Source of the DNA: Gilvimarinus gilvus
GTDB taxonomy: Bacteria > Pseudomonadota > Gammaproteobacteria > Pseudomonadales > Cellvibrionaceae
NCBI RefSeq assembly: GCF_030518155.1
Contig: NZ_JAULRU010000797.1
Coordinates: 237,035-301,034 of the forward strand
DNA length: 64,000 nt
Direction of reading: 5' to 3'
Below are positions 56,509 through 64,000 of the stretch, piece after piece. How positions within the stretch are numbered: position 1 is the first letter of the stretch; every line of letters begins with the position of its first letter. A program made the translations under genes and the position numbers. The notes below the pieces were generated by a model. That model was not told the origin of the DNA. It searched no databases and was given only the letters and a program-made list of their open reading frames with translations.

Positions 56509-57241
56509 TTACATCCTCCAACCTTTTGAGCTGCAACTGTAAAAAAGCAAGAACCTCGCCAGTATCGCATAACCGTACTCCAGCGCACGATTCGCCAGGC
56601 CCCACCTTGATGGAAACGCCTCCATTCTGGTTCACCCAGGCAAAACCATCCTCATCCGTTGTATCGTCGCCAATGTAAACCGGCTGACGGCCAATAAATG
56701 GTGACGTGCTCATAAAGTGTGCAATAGCTACCCCCTTATCAACACCTACTGGTTGTATTTCCCGAACACAATTGCCTTTAATGACACGCATATCGGTGCG
56801 CTCGCCAAGCGACAATTGATCATCAATATAGCTGTCCAGAGCCTCGCGCAAATGCTCCTTTCCGCGATAATGCAAGGCAATCGCATGCCCCTTATCTTCA
56901 ACGATCAGGCCGCGATCTTCTGCGTATTCAAGCAACTTAGCCTTAATTTTGACAAATTCGGCACTCTCGAGGTCACGGTGCATTACCGGCCCGTCGCCGT
57001 AGCGCCACTCGGCACCGTGACTGCCGGCCATGGTGAGGGGTAAATTGATTAGCCCGCTCAGCGAATCTAACGCACGCCCTGACACTAAGGCCAAAGCACC
57101 ATTAAGTTGCACAGCCAAAGCTCCAAGCACTTGCCTTAACTCTTCCGGGACATAAACCCCTTCGGGTGTCTGCGCAAAGTCGACCAGAGTGCCATCGAAA
57201 TCTAAAAACAGGCCGATATTTTCTGTGCAAGTAATTTGCAT
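56471..57241 (-). CDS. otsB: Trehalose-6-phosphate phosphatase
   Basis: OtsB is the HAD-family phosphatase that turns trehalose-6-phosphate into trehalose. HAD motif I is FLDFDGTLVDF (Asp14 and Asp16), motif II LVSGRAL, and the motif III/IV region GDDTTDEDGFAWVN. AGSHGAEWR is a family-specific cap segment. Length is 256 residues. It is the first gene of the trehalose operon; the next gene starts inside it. Confidence 0.95.
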   Translation of the reverse strand: MQITCTENIGLFLDFDGTLVDFAQTPEGVYVPEELRQVLGALAVQLNGALALVSGRALDSLSGLINLPLTMAGSHGAEWRYGDGPVMHRDLESAEFVKIKAKLLEYAEDRGLIVEDKGHAIALHYRGKEHLREALDSYIDDQLSLGERTDMRVIKGNCVREIQPVGVDKGVAIAHFMSTSPFIGRQPVYIGDDTTDEDGFAWVNQNGGVSIKVGPGESCAGVRLCDTGEVLAFLQLQLKRLEDVNERAKSGVGVNR

Positions 57242-57370
57242 ATACGTTTGCCCAATTCACGAAAAGACAACAAAACTATATCAAGGGTTGGGCAACTATG
57301 AAAATTTTCGAACCTCAGTAGCCTATTAGTTTCGCCTTGTTGAGGTTTCCTCAGCTCTCAACAAGGCGCC

Positions 57371-60300
57371 TTAATAAACTAAGACCATTGTGGATTCACT
57401 CTGCCCAAAAATTTCGGGGTTATACATTTCCTCTGCCTTGACGGCGGGAGCGGTATATTGACCGGGTGTTACCGCTCGCGCCTGATACGTATATAAATAC
57501 CCACCGGTAGATAACCTTTGTACGTAGGCTTGCGCTCCGGTATCCCGCAGCTCGCTATGATCATACCAATTGGGCTGATAGGTCTGTAACTCTAACGCTC
57601 TTGGAACATCTTCCACGTTAGCGAGGCTATGGTTAATCGGCTCAAGTCCTGCCGGCAGGCTGTCAACCAACGCTACATCATGGCGGCTCTCATTTGTATC
57701 CATTACCAATGTGATACGTACTTTGGCTCCCGCCCGAATTCTCCAGCTGCCATCTTGCATTCGCTGAACGTCCTGAGGGTTATCTACAGCCTCATAGTGT
57801 CGCGCTACCGAAAACCCGTTATCGGCTGCGGCTTGTTTGGATTTTTCTGGGATATAGGTTGCCGCCAAACGATAGAAAATACGCCCTTCCCCCGGTGATG
57901 CGAGGCTAACATTTGCTTTCTTTCGGTTTATTCCCCAGTCGCTCAGGCTAATACCTTCGCTGGCAAACTGTTCTTTTTTATTGTCAAACTGGCTCTGTGC
58001 GACTTCATCCCCATTTGCACTAATGGTAAGCGTTGTATTTACCTCACCAGTTTCAAACTGCTGGTAGTATTGCTTAAGCGCCAGCAACGCGAATACATTC
58101 GCTTGGGTATTTTTCCAAGCCCCTTGAGCCTTGTTAGCTACGAGCCCACGAACTATTTTGTCTATTAGTGCTGAGTCGGGGCTATCTTTAAGCAAGGCAA
58201 GTAACACGATTGCATTAGCTCTCGCTGAGCTGGCCATACTGGAGTGGCGCCAACTGCCGTACTCCTCGGCGAATTTAGCCTCAGCGTCTGTTTCTATCAA
58301 TCGCGCGTCCAGCAAATCGTACAGTTTCTCCTTTAACGCATCGTGCTCTTCAGCGCCTGAATAGGCGTGTATAAGCCATCCCATTGTGCTTACGGGTAAA
58401 GCATTCCAGTCTGACTCTGCTTTTACGTTCTGTAAAAACGCTGTATTGAGACCCGACATTGAACGATTATAGGCCGCCTGAAGGTTAACACCGTAGGCTA
58501 AAGCCTGCATTACCACCGGCCAGGCCTCGCCCTCCAAGTCTTCGACAAACGTGCCATCTAAATAAGAAAACCCTCGCTCTATCGCCCCGGCTGGCACCTC
58601 ATAGCCTGCTTGTTGTGCCAATATAAGCGCCTGTAAAACGTGAACTGAGAGAAAGGCCAGTGACGATTCGCCTTTGCGCCACAAAGGCCAGCCACCGTCT
58701 ACGTTTTGGCGCCCCACAAGTTGACCAATCTGATCAGTCAAGGTTTCGTTTAGCTCTTGCGCATCTGGCAACTCGGCATTCTGAAAAATATCAGCTGCTT
58801 GCTGCATGGCTAATACCGACACCAATCTGGAAGATAACTGTTCGGAGCAGCTATGGGGGTAATTCACCAAATACACATACGCATCTTGCAGGCTTTGCAG
58901 CTGTGATGTCGACGCGCTTAGCTCAAGCACACCGCTACCAGCCTGTATAGCTTCAGGACTCAACAGCTTAAAGTGCGCCGTTTCTCCCTCTATGGCGCCG
59001 TAGTGAGAAATGGCAAGCTGCCGCATTGGTGAATAGACCGGGACCTCGACAGCGACCTCATCTCTATACTTGTTGGAGGTGGCGACGACCCTAAGTGACG
59101 CTTTACCCTCTGACTTAGCCTTAACAGGAAACTCGACCTGAGTGCGATTATGGGCTGGCACAGTAATGCGTTGCTTATTCCGTTGTTTAATCGTTAAATT
59201 TTCCCCCTCGACTTCAACGTCAACCACCATTGCTGTATCGGTACTGTTTTGCAATACCACGGGCACACTGGCCTGATCACCCACATTGATAAATCGCGGC
59301 AAGGAAGGCCGCGCCATAAGGGGTAAATACGCCTCGACCGTGGACTCACCGGCACCAAAATAGCTGGCCTCAGCCTGGACGACGGCGATGAGCCTGTAGC
59401 GGGTTAAACTTTCAGGCAATGTGAAGTTGGCCCCTACTTGACCTTGGGAATCAGTTTTAAGGTTGGCCTGAAAGGTCGCCAGTGCCGAAAAGTCTTTACG
59501 AACAGAGCCGGCCATGGGATCGTTTCGACTGCCTGCCGATGCCATAAACCCACCCGAACCTGGATTCCTTCCGAGGTCTGAATATAGAAACGTCAGTATG
59601 TCTCGAGTATCCGAACTCCTAATCCACGATTGACGATATTGATAGAACGCTTTATGCGGGTCAGGGGTTTGATAGGACGATGAAGCAAGTACCGATTCGT
59701 CAACCGCATAAAAAGTCACTCCGGCGCTGTCTACGGGCTTTCCCTGTGCATCAGTGACACTAATGGCCGCATTAACCTCTTCGCCCGGAGCGTAACGAGG
59801 TTTGCCGGGCTCGATGTTTACCGCCAGCCGACGACTTTCGGCACTTACAGGTATATTTTGATTGCCAGTAGCTTTTAATGTTGTAAAACCGCGCTTAAGT
59901 TTTTTAGCCTGCGCAATATCCACAAGGGCGGTAACGTGAACACCAAAGTTCGGAATATGCGCATCGGTAATAGGCACACGTAACTGATAATAGCCATTCC
60001 TTATCAGTATTCTTTGAGCGTCAAACACGCCTTCTTGGTTAAAGGTAACCAGCGCCTCTCCGTGTTGAAATGGGGCGCCGATATAAATATTGGCAGTATC
60101 ACCAAGCTTATACTCAAGTTGATCCGGCACCAGCTCTATTCTGTTTGAATAATAGTAATCCTCTTTTGGTTTGTAATGCTGCAGGCCAAGCTTTTCGCCC
60201 ATCACCTCCACATCGCTTTCAATCTCATAGCGCTTACCGTCGTTATCTCTGACCTTGGCGGTAAACCGGTATGGCCCTCGTTTAGCATTGTTAACGGTGC

Positions 60301-63055
60301 ATTGCTGCAAGCGCTCCTCTGCAAGCCATTGGCACTGTGGCGTCAAGCTTACTCGCTCGCTCAGTTCATAATCGTAATACTCCGCCGTCAGCTCAGCTTT
60401 TGTATCTGTCGAACCATCTTGGTTTAAGACGACTACATCAATGACGATTTCATCACCCACCTGAACAGCTTTTTTATGGGGGCGAAGCCCTACGCGAAGG
60501 GCAGGTCCATCCACTAGGTACTCCGCAGAGCCAGACCAGCGCTGGTTATTCTTATCTTCCACACTGGCAACGGCGCGAACCTTGCGGACCTCTGAATATT
60601 CAGAAAGTTTAATTGCCTTCCCCCAAGAGGAGAAAACTGGAGTACGACTTACGCCAGCTTTATCTGTCATGCCTTCAGTCTCACCCAGTTTTGTGCGGAA
60701 ATCACCTCTGTAGCGCCCTGAAAAACTAAATTGCTCCGCCTCGTCATAATCAAGAGCGGCTCCGATAGCATAAAAGGTCCAATCTACCGCAGCTTCTGCC
60801 AGTGGCCCTCCTGAGTAATAATTCGCTTTAGCCTCGACTGCAAGACTGACTTCTTCGGCACTTTGCGACTCCGGAAACTTCACCTCTACTTCAAATTCAG
60901 GCCGCCTATACTCCAGAATATTGAACCAATGTGCATGATAGGAAATAGACTCATCAGTCTCTGGCTGGACAAGCTGTAGCCCTATAGCGCCGCGACCCTG
61001 CGCGATCTGTTTCGGTAAATCGACACGAAAATCGAAACTTCCTTGATCATCCAGGGTTATGTCGCCACTTGCGAATTCGTTATCTTTTGCGTCTTTAGCC
61101 TGCCACTTGATGGAAGTATTTTTGCTAGGCTGTTTAAGTCCTTCGCCCGGCACAGTCTGCCTCAAGGTTCCCTTTACAGTAAGCACTTCGCCGGGTTTGT
61201 AAATTTTACGGTCATCAAAAACGTGCCAAATCAGCCGATTTCCCCCACTATCCCATTCGTGTTGTGAAGAATTGAAACGCTGTAGCAGAAATACACTATC
61301 ACCATCTTTTGTCGCCACTAAGGGGCCAGCGAGGTCAGCTCCCTCAACAAGCGCCACACCATTTTCATCGGTAACAGACTGCTTGCCATCCAACTGAACC
61401 GAGACTCCTTCAAGTGGCAAACCTTTATCCAGTGACGACACCCAAGCGGTTACCTTTCCATATTCGGGAAAGGCCTTTACTGCCAAGTTGGTCGATTGAA
61501 CCCAAATCATGCGATTGGTTTTATAACGGCCGTCTCTAGGCTCATCTGCATGCTCGGGAATTGACAGCATGACTAGGACATGACCAAGACCCTGCATATC
61601 TAACGCGGGGGTTAAATCTATTGATCCCCGATAAGTTGCATTTATCGCTGTTTGAGTCTCTAGTTCATACTTTTTAACTAGAGCGCCTGGAACTCCATGA
61701 CCAAATTTTCTTTCAGTAAAGCGAGTGGCATGATCCTGCCCCATGCCATCAAAAAGTACTTTTAAATTTTGGTACTGAACAAATTCAGACGGGTCTACTG
61801 TTCGCAGCTCCACCAGTACAGAGTCTGCATTTAGTGAATCAAAGGGAATTTCGCGTGGCTCGCCTGGCCCAAGAATGATAGGACCGGCATACATCCAATC
61901 CAAATAGAAAGGGCGCCCAATATCGGAGAGGTATTGATCTCTCTTTTTGTCAGTACGGAGAATGTTAAGCCAACTCTCTTCCTTAATTACCTCAAGTGAA
62001 AAGTCATATTCATCTATTGAGAGTTCCAAATTTTGGCCATATACGTCCTTAATCTTAGGCAGAACGCGAAGACTGTAACTTGAACCTTTATCTAATCCTC
62101 CTAAGCATAGCCTGTCATAACTAAGATCGAAACGTAGCTTCTCCACCGGGGGAGATAACTGTATAAGCGATGAAAAATCCTGATTTTTGATAAGGTGATT
62201 ATTAAATTCTAAACATGCTTCGCTCCCCCTGCGCCGCTCAACACCTACAACCGCTAATGCGCTCTGAGTGCTGAATGTATAATCGTCCATATCTTCAGCT
62301 GGCAACGTTCCTTCTTTAGCGGGTATTCCCTCTTTGATTAGCCATGTCATCTTTGTGCTAGCAGGCAGACGATGCTTAGCCACCACCTCCACGGCTTGAG
62401 CCTCGGGGTACCACCGTTTATTATTTCGAAGACCTGGGCCATCAGCTATTAGCCTCAACTCCGTTTCATACTCCTTATTTCCGTCAGTAAGCACGATAAA
62501 TGGTGCAATTTCGGCAAGGTCGACTGGTTGATTAAAAACAATTTCGACAACATGACGCTGAGCCTTTTGATCCCAGCGGCTGCTGCTCCAGCCAAGCCAC
62601 CCTAAAGTCTCTGTTGAAAAATCCCACGCATGACTGTAAGTAAGTGCGCTATTGCCCTCTTTAATTTTTCCCTCTAAAGCTATTTGGTACTTTGTGGAGT
62701 AGCTAAAACGCCCTTGATCGGGCTGAAAAGTGAGTGTTCGAGGATCTCTCCAGCGCCAGACGCCCTCAACCTGGGGCGAGATAGTAATAGGAGGATTACT
62801 AGAAACAGCTTTACCAACTTCAGATAATGGCACCATGGGGTTAGCGAACACCAGCCCCAAATGGGTCGCGTTCCGAAGCTCACCCTCAGGAAAATGTCTG
62901 ACGATTTCCGATGCTGCGGCCCCCTGGCTGGGGACAGCTCCGTGTGGGGTTAGCTTAATTACGTCGTTTTCACTAACGCTAACATCAGTTTGGGTACAGG
63001 CTGTAACCCAAACCGAGAGTAATAATATAAAGAGTATTTTAAAGCCAGCGCCCAC
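57371..63055 (-). CDS. Bacterial alpha-2-macroglobulin-like lipoprotein (YfhM-type)
   Basis: A very large (about 1,894-residue) periplasmic protease trap. I start it at the GTG at 63055, because GGGAGG lies about 6 bases upstream and the product then begins with a lipoprotein signal ending VTAC (Cys20). The longer frame begins at a TTG at 63094. The bait and thioester domains are recognisable: the Cys-Xaa-Glu-Gln thioester motif is CSEQ (58849-58838), and FMASAGSRND lies in the bait region. MG domains carry the repeated beta-sandwich pattern (e.g. GQVGANFTLPESLTRYRLIAV). It is usually paired with pbpC, which I do not see here. Confidence 0.92.
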   Translation of the reverse strand: MGAGFKILFILLLSVWVTACTQTDVSVSENDVIKLTPHGAVPSQGAAASEIVRHFPEGELRNATHLGLVFANPMVPLSEVGKAVSSNPPITISPQVEGVWRWRDPRTLTFQPDQGRFSYSTKYQIALEGKIKEGNSALTYSHAWDFSTETLGWLGWSSSRWDQKAQRHVVEIVFNQPVDLAEIAPFIVLTDGNKEYETELRLIADGPGLRNNKRWYPEAQAVEVVAKHRLPASTKMTWLIKEGIPAKEGTLPAEDMDDYTFSTQSALAVVGVERRRGSEACLEFNNHLIKNQDFSSLIQLSPPVEKLRFDLSYDRLCLGGLDKGSSYSLRVLPKIKDVYGQNLELSIDEYDFSLEVIKEESWLNILRTDKKRDQYLSDIGRPFYLDWMYAGPIILGPGEPREIPFDSLNADSVLVELRTVDPSEFVQYQNLKVLFDGMGQDHATRFTERKFGHGVPGALVKKYELETQTAINATYRGSIDLTPALDMQGLGHVLVMLSIPEHADEPRDGRYKTNRMIWVQSTNLAVKAFPEYGKVTAWVSSLDKGLPLEGVSVQLDGKQSVTDENGVALVEGADLAGPLVATKDGDSVFLLQRFNSSQHEWDSGGNRLIWHVFDDRKIYKPGEVLTVKGTLRQTVPGEGLKQPSKNTSIKWQAKDAKDNEFASGDITLDDQGSFDFRVDLPKQIAQGRGAIGLQLVQPETDESISYHAHWFNILEYRRPEFEVEVKFPESQSAEEVSLAVEAKANYYSGGPLAEAAVDWTFYAIGAALDYDEAEQFSFSGRYRGDFRTKLGETEGMTDKAGVSRTPVFSSWGKAIKLSEYSEVRKVRAVASVEDKNNQRWSGSAEYLVDGPALRVGLRPHKKAVQVGDEIVIDVVVLNQDGSTDTKAELTAEYYDYELSERVSLTPQCQWLAEERLQQCTVNNAKRGPYRFTAKVRDNDGKRYEIESDVEVMGEKLGLQHYKPKEDYYYSNRIELVPDQLEYKLGDTANIYIGAPFQHGEALVTFNQEGVFDAQRILIRNGYYQLRVPITDAHIPNFGVHVTALVDIAQAKKLKRGFTTLKATGNQNIPVSAESRRLAVNIEPGKPRYAPGEEVNAAISVTDAQGKPVDSAGVTFYAVDESVLASSSYQTPDPHKAFYQYRQSWIRSSDTRDILTFLYSDLGRNPGSGGFMASAGSRNDPMAGSVRKDFSALATFQANLKTDSQGQVGANFTLPESLTRYRLIAVVQAEASYFGAGESTVEAYLPLMARPSLPRFINVGDQASVPVVLQNSTDTAMVVDVEVEGENLTIKQRNKQRITVPAHNRTQVEFPVKAKSEGKASLRVVATSNKYRDEVAVEVPVYSPMRQLAISHYGAIEGETAHFKLLSPEAIQAGSGVLELSASTSQLQSLQDAYVYLVNYPHSCSEQLSSRLVSVLAMQQAADIFQNAELPDAQELNETLTDQIGQLVGRQNVDGGWPLWRKGESSLAFLSVHVLQALILAQQAGYEVPAGAIERGFSYLDGTFVEDLEGEAWPVVMQALAYGVNLQAAYNRSMSGLNTAFLQNVKAESDWNALPVSTMGWLIHAYSGAEEHDALKEKLYDLLDARLIETDAEAKFAEEYGSWRHSSMASSARANAIVLLALLKDSPDSALIDKIVRGLVANKAQGAWKNTQANVFALLALKQYYQQFETGEVNTTLTISANGDEVAQSQFDNKKEQFASEGISLSDWGINRKKANVSLASPGEGRIFYRLAATYIPEKSKQAAADNGFSVARHYEAVDNPQDVQRMQDGSWRIRAGAKVRITLVMDTNESRHDVALVDSLPAGLEPINHSLANVEDVPRALELQTYQPNWYDHSELRDTGAQAYVQRLSTGGYLYTYQARAVTPGQYTAPAVKAEEMYNPEIFGQSESTMVLVY

Positions 63056-63405
63056 ACTCGCCTCCCTGTGCTCGTTATTAGTCTTTTGTACCAAATTCCT
63101 GTTGTTTATAACGCAAACTTAACTGGAGTGTTGAAAATTAGCAACCGCAAGAGCGCAATCGACACCTAGTATTAGCCGACACAAGACAACCCAAAGCACA
63201 GAGTTCGCCATATGGCCGGTTGCGTTTGGCATTGCTGATTCAGGGTATACAGAAGCGTGACGCCCTGCACGGTCCGGCTAGCCTTTAAACAGTAGCCTGT
63301 AAAAGGGGGCGGTGCCAACCGGCATGCTGATGACCTACAGTGGGTTAGGAGCTGTGCTCGTAATTGCAAATGGGAAGAAAGACGCGAAGGCCTGATAAGC
63401 TAAAT
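63056..63405. other. Non-coding stretch between A2M and YkgJ genes
   Basis: About 350 bases. It holds the A2M ribosome site. Two short minus-strand frames are open: 63172-63369 (65 codons) and 63119-63232 (37 codons from ATG, beginning MPNATGHMANSVLW). Neither has a ribosome site and neither is recognised. I suspect part of the stretch is a dispersed repeat, but this cannot be shown from one window. Confidence 0.35.
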
Positions 63406-63687
63406 CTAATCACGCTCCGCTAAGCACTCATACCCGCCCATTTCAAACTCACGGCATATTAACGGGCGCTTATCATAAATAGTGCAGAGCATCGTTTGTC
63501 TGTCCAAAGCAGCACACCAGCCGTCATCCAATCGCGCCATCGTCATGCCGCCCCATTGATCCACATGAACAAACCTCTCAGGCACGCCGGTATCGGTTAT
63601 AAGCATTACCTCCAACCGGCAGCAATTCGCGCGACAGGTCGCGCAAGTAACTTCTTGTTCTGGTAGCTGTACCGTTTCGATATTCAA
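63406..63687 (-). CDS. YkgJ family cysteine-cluster protein
   Basis: A 93-residue protein of the YkgJ/UPF0153 family, which carries a Cys cluster thought to bind zinc or iron-sulfur. The pattern is CATCRANCC near residues 16-24, WCAALDRQTMLCTIYDKRPLICREF and GYECL. Eight Cys in all lie at the expected spacing. The start is a TTG at 63687 with a poor ribosome site, so a different start is possible. Function is unknown. Confidence 0.85.
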   Translation of the reverse strand: MNIETVQLPEQEVTCATCRANCCRLEVMLITDTGVPERFVHVDQWGGMTMARLDDGWCAALDRQTMLCTIYDKRPLICREFEMGGYECLAERD

Positions 63688-63719
63688 TGTTAAGTATTCA
63701 CCGTATCGTTAATTGGCAT

Positions 63720-63810
63720 GAACGCAGAACGCTGAACGCTGAACGCTGAACGCTGAACGCTGAACGCTGAACGCTGAACGCTGAACGCTGAACGCTGAAC
63801 GCTGAACAAT
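63720..63810 (+). repeat. Tandem heptamer repeat (GAACGCT x 11)
   Basis: Eleven perfect copies of GAACGCT run from 63727 to 63803, flanked by a degenerate GAACGCA (63720-63726) and GAACAAT (63804-63810). The array lies 32 bp upstream of the YkgJ gene, in intergenic DNA. The perfect copies suggest recent slippage and a likely variable copy number. Its 7-bp period does not fit CRISPR or coding triplets. Confidence 0.97.
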
Positions 63811-64000
63811 AGTATAGCTCTTTGGTGTTTTTAAGACGCTCGTCTTTTCCACTTCTATTGGTATTTTTTAGGGTTTATAGACGAAGGCTTGCATAGTGGC
63901 ACGCTTTCACATGGGGGCTTCACGGAGCGCTTTGACTGCGATAGCAGTCTGCTTCGTCAAGCGCGGCCAGCTGTGCTGGTCGCTGGGTGACGAGCGTTTG
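63811..64000. other. Hairpin-rich 3' end without a supported gene
   Basis: Three hairpins: AAGAC GCTC GTCTT with T residues after it (63832-63845 region, a weak terminator); GACTGC GATA GCAGTC (63934-63949) with an outer GCGCTT/AAGCGC pair; and GCCAGC TGT GCTGGT (63966-63980). A plus-strand frame is open from a GTG at 63896 to the window end (35 codons, VARFHMGASRSALTAIAVCF) but has no ribosome site. It may be the start of a gene or of a repeat cut by the window. Confidence 0.35.

Noticed and set aside
63172..63369. 65-codon minus-strand frame as a gene
   Set aside because: No ribosome site, no recognisable protein pattern, and another frame over the same DNA looks as good.
63720..63810. CRISPR array
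   Set aside because: A 7-bp uninterrupted tandem repeat with no spacers; no cas genes nearby.
63896..64000. Start of a gene at the right window edge
   Set aside because: The frame is open but has no ribosome site and crosses two hairpins; cannot be supported without the next bases.

Overview
The window looks like chromosome from a free-living gammaproteobacterium. The best fit is the Cellvibrionales or a pseudomonad-like neighbour (inference from gene order and protein style, not from a 16S gene). Pointers are the complete division and cell-wall (dcw) cluster with meso-diaminopimelate-type MurE, the rsmI-lpoA-yraN-diaA-dolP order known from enterobacteria and pseudomonads, an AlgP/histone H1-like protein, a RegBA/RoxSR-type redox pair and a CheD-containing chemosensory cluster. 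No tRNA, CRISPR array, prophage or insertion sequence was recognised.

Layout. 1-15.9 kb (minus strand): ftsZ (cut by the window edge), ftsA, ftsQ, ddlB, murC, murG, ftsW, murD, mraY, murF, murE, ftsI, ftsL, rsmH, mraZ. Many of these genes overlap by 1-8 bp. A sigma70-type promoter and four GTGG repeats at exact 10-bp spacing (MraZ operator) precede mraZ. 16.2-17.5 kb: RNase P RNA and rsmI. 17.6-21.2 kb (plus): lpoA, yraN, diaA, dolP. 21.2-25.1 kb: lemA, an M48 membrane protease with a long tail, and an aspartate-type aminotransferase. 25.3-32.7 kb is a looser region: orphan exbD, dinB, a Lys/Ala-rich histone-like gene, a PilZ protein with a secreted coiled-coil neighbour, a cyclic-nucleotide-binding protein, a secreted protein with a chalcone-isomerase-like domain fused to a TonB C-terminal domain, and an unrecognised gene. 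32.8-34.4 kb: prfC.

34.4-45.4 kb (minus) is one chemosensory operon. In transcription order it holds an MCP-like gene broken by one in-frame TAA, a STAS anti-anti-sigma protein, a three-domain response regulator/PP2C phosphatase/anti-sigma kinase, cheY, cheA, cheW, a soluble triple-PAS MCP ending in the CheR-tether EWETF, cheR, cheD and cheB. It joins a chemotaxis pathway to a partner-switching module. 45.6-48.4 kb: cysQ, cysC and a MATE transporter (minus). 48.6-53.3 kb (plus): leuA, a divergent holD-like gene, rimI, and a RegB/RegA-type two-component pair. 53.3-57.2 kb (minus): trehalose operon otsB-GH15-otsA. 57.4-63.1 kb: a very large alpha-2-macroglobulin-like lipoprotein with a CxEQ thioester motif. 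63.4-64.0 kb: a YkgJ-type cysteine-cluster protein, an 11-copy heptamer tandem repeat and a hairpin-rich end with no supported gene.

Most of the window is conserved housekeeping. The points most worth a second look are the holD-like gene before rimI, the chalcone-isomerase-like/TonB fusion, the chemotaxis/partner-switch operon with its nonsense-interrupted receptor, the 10-bp-phased mraZ operator, and the 3' repeats. No clear new defence or mobile system was found.
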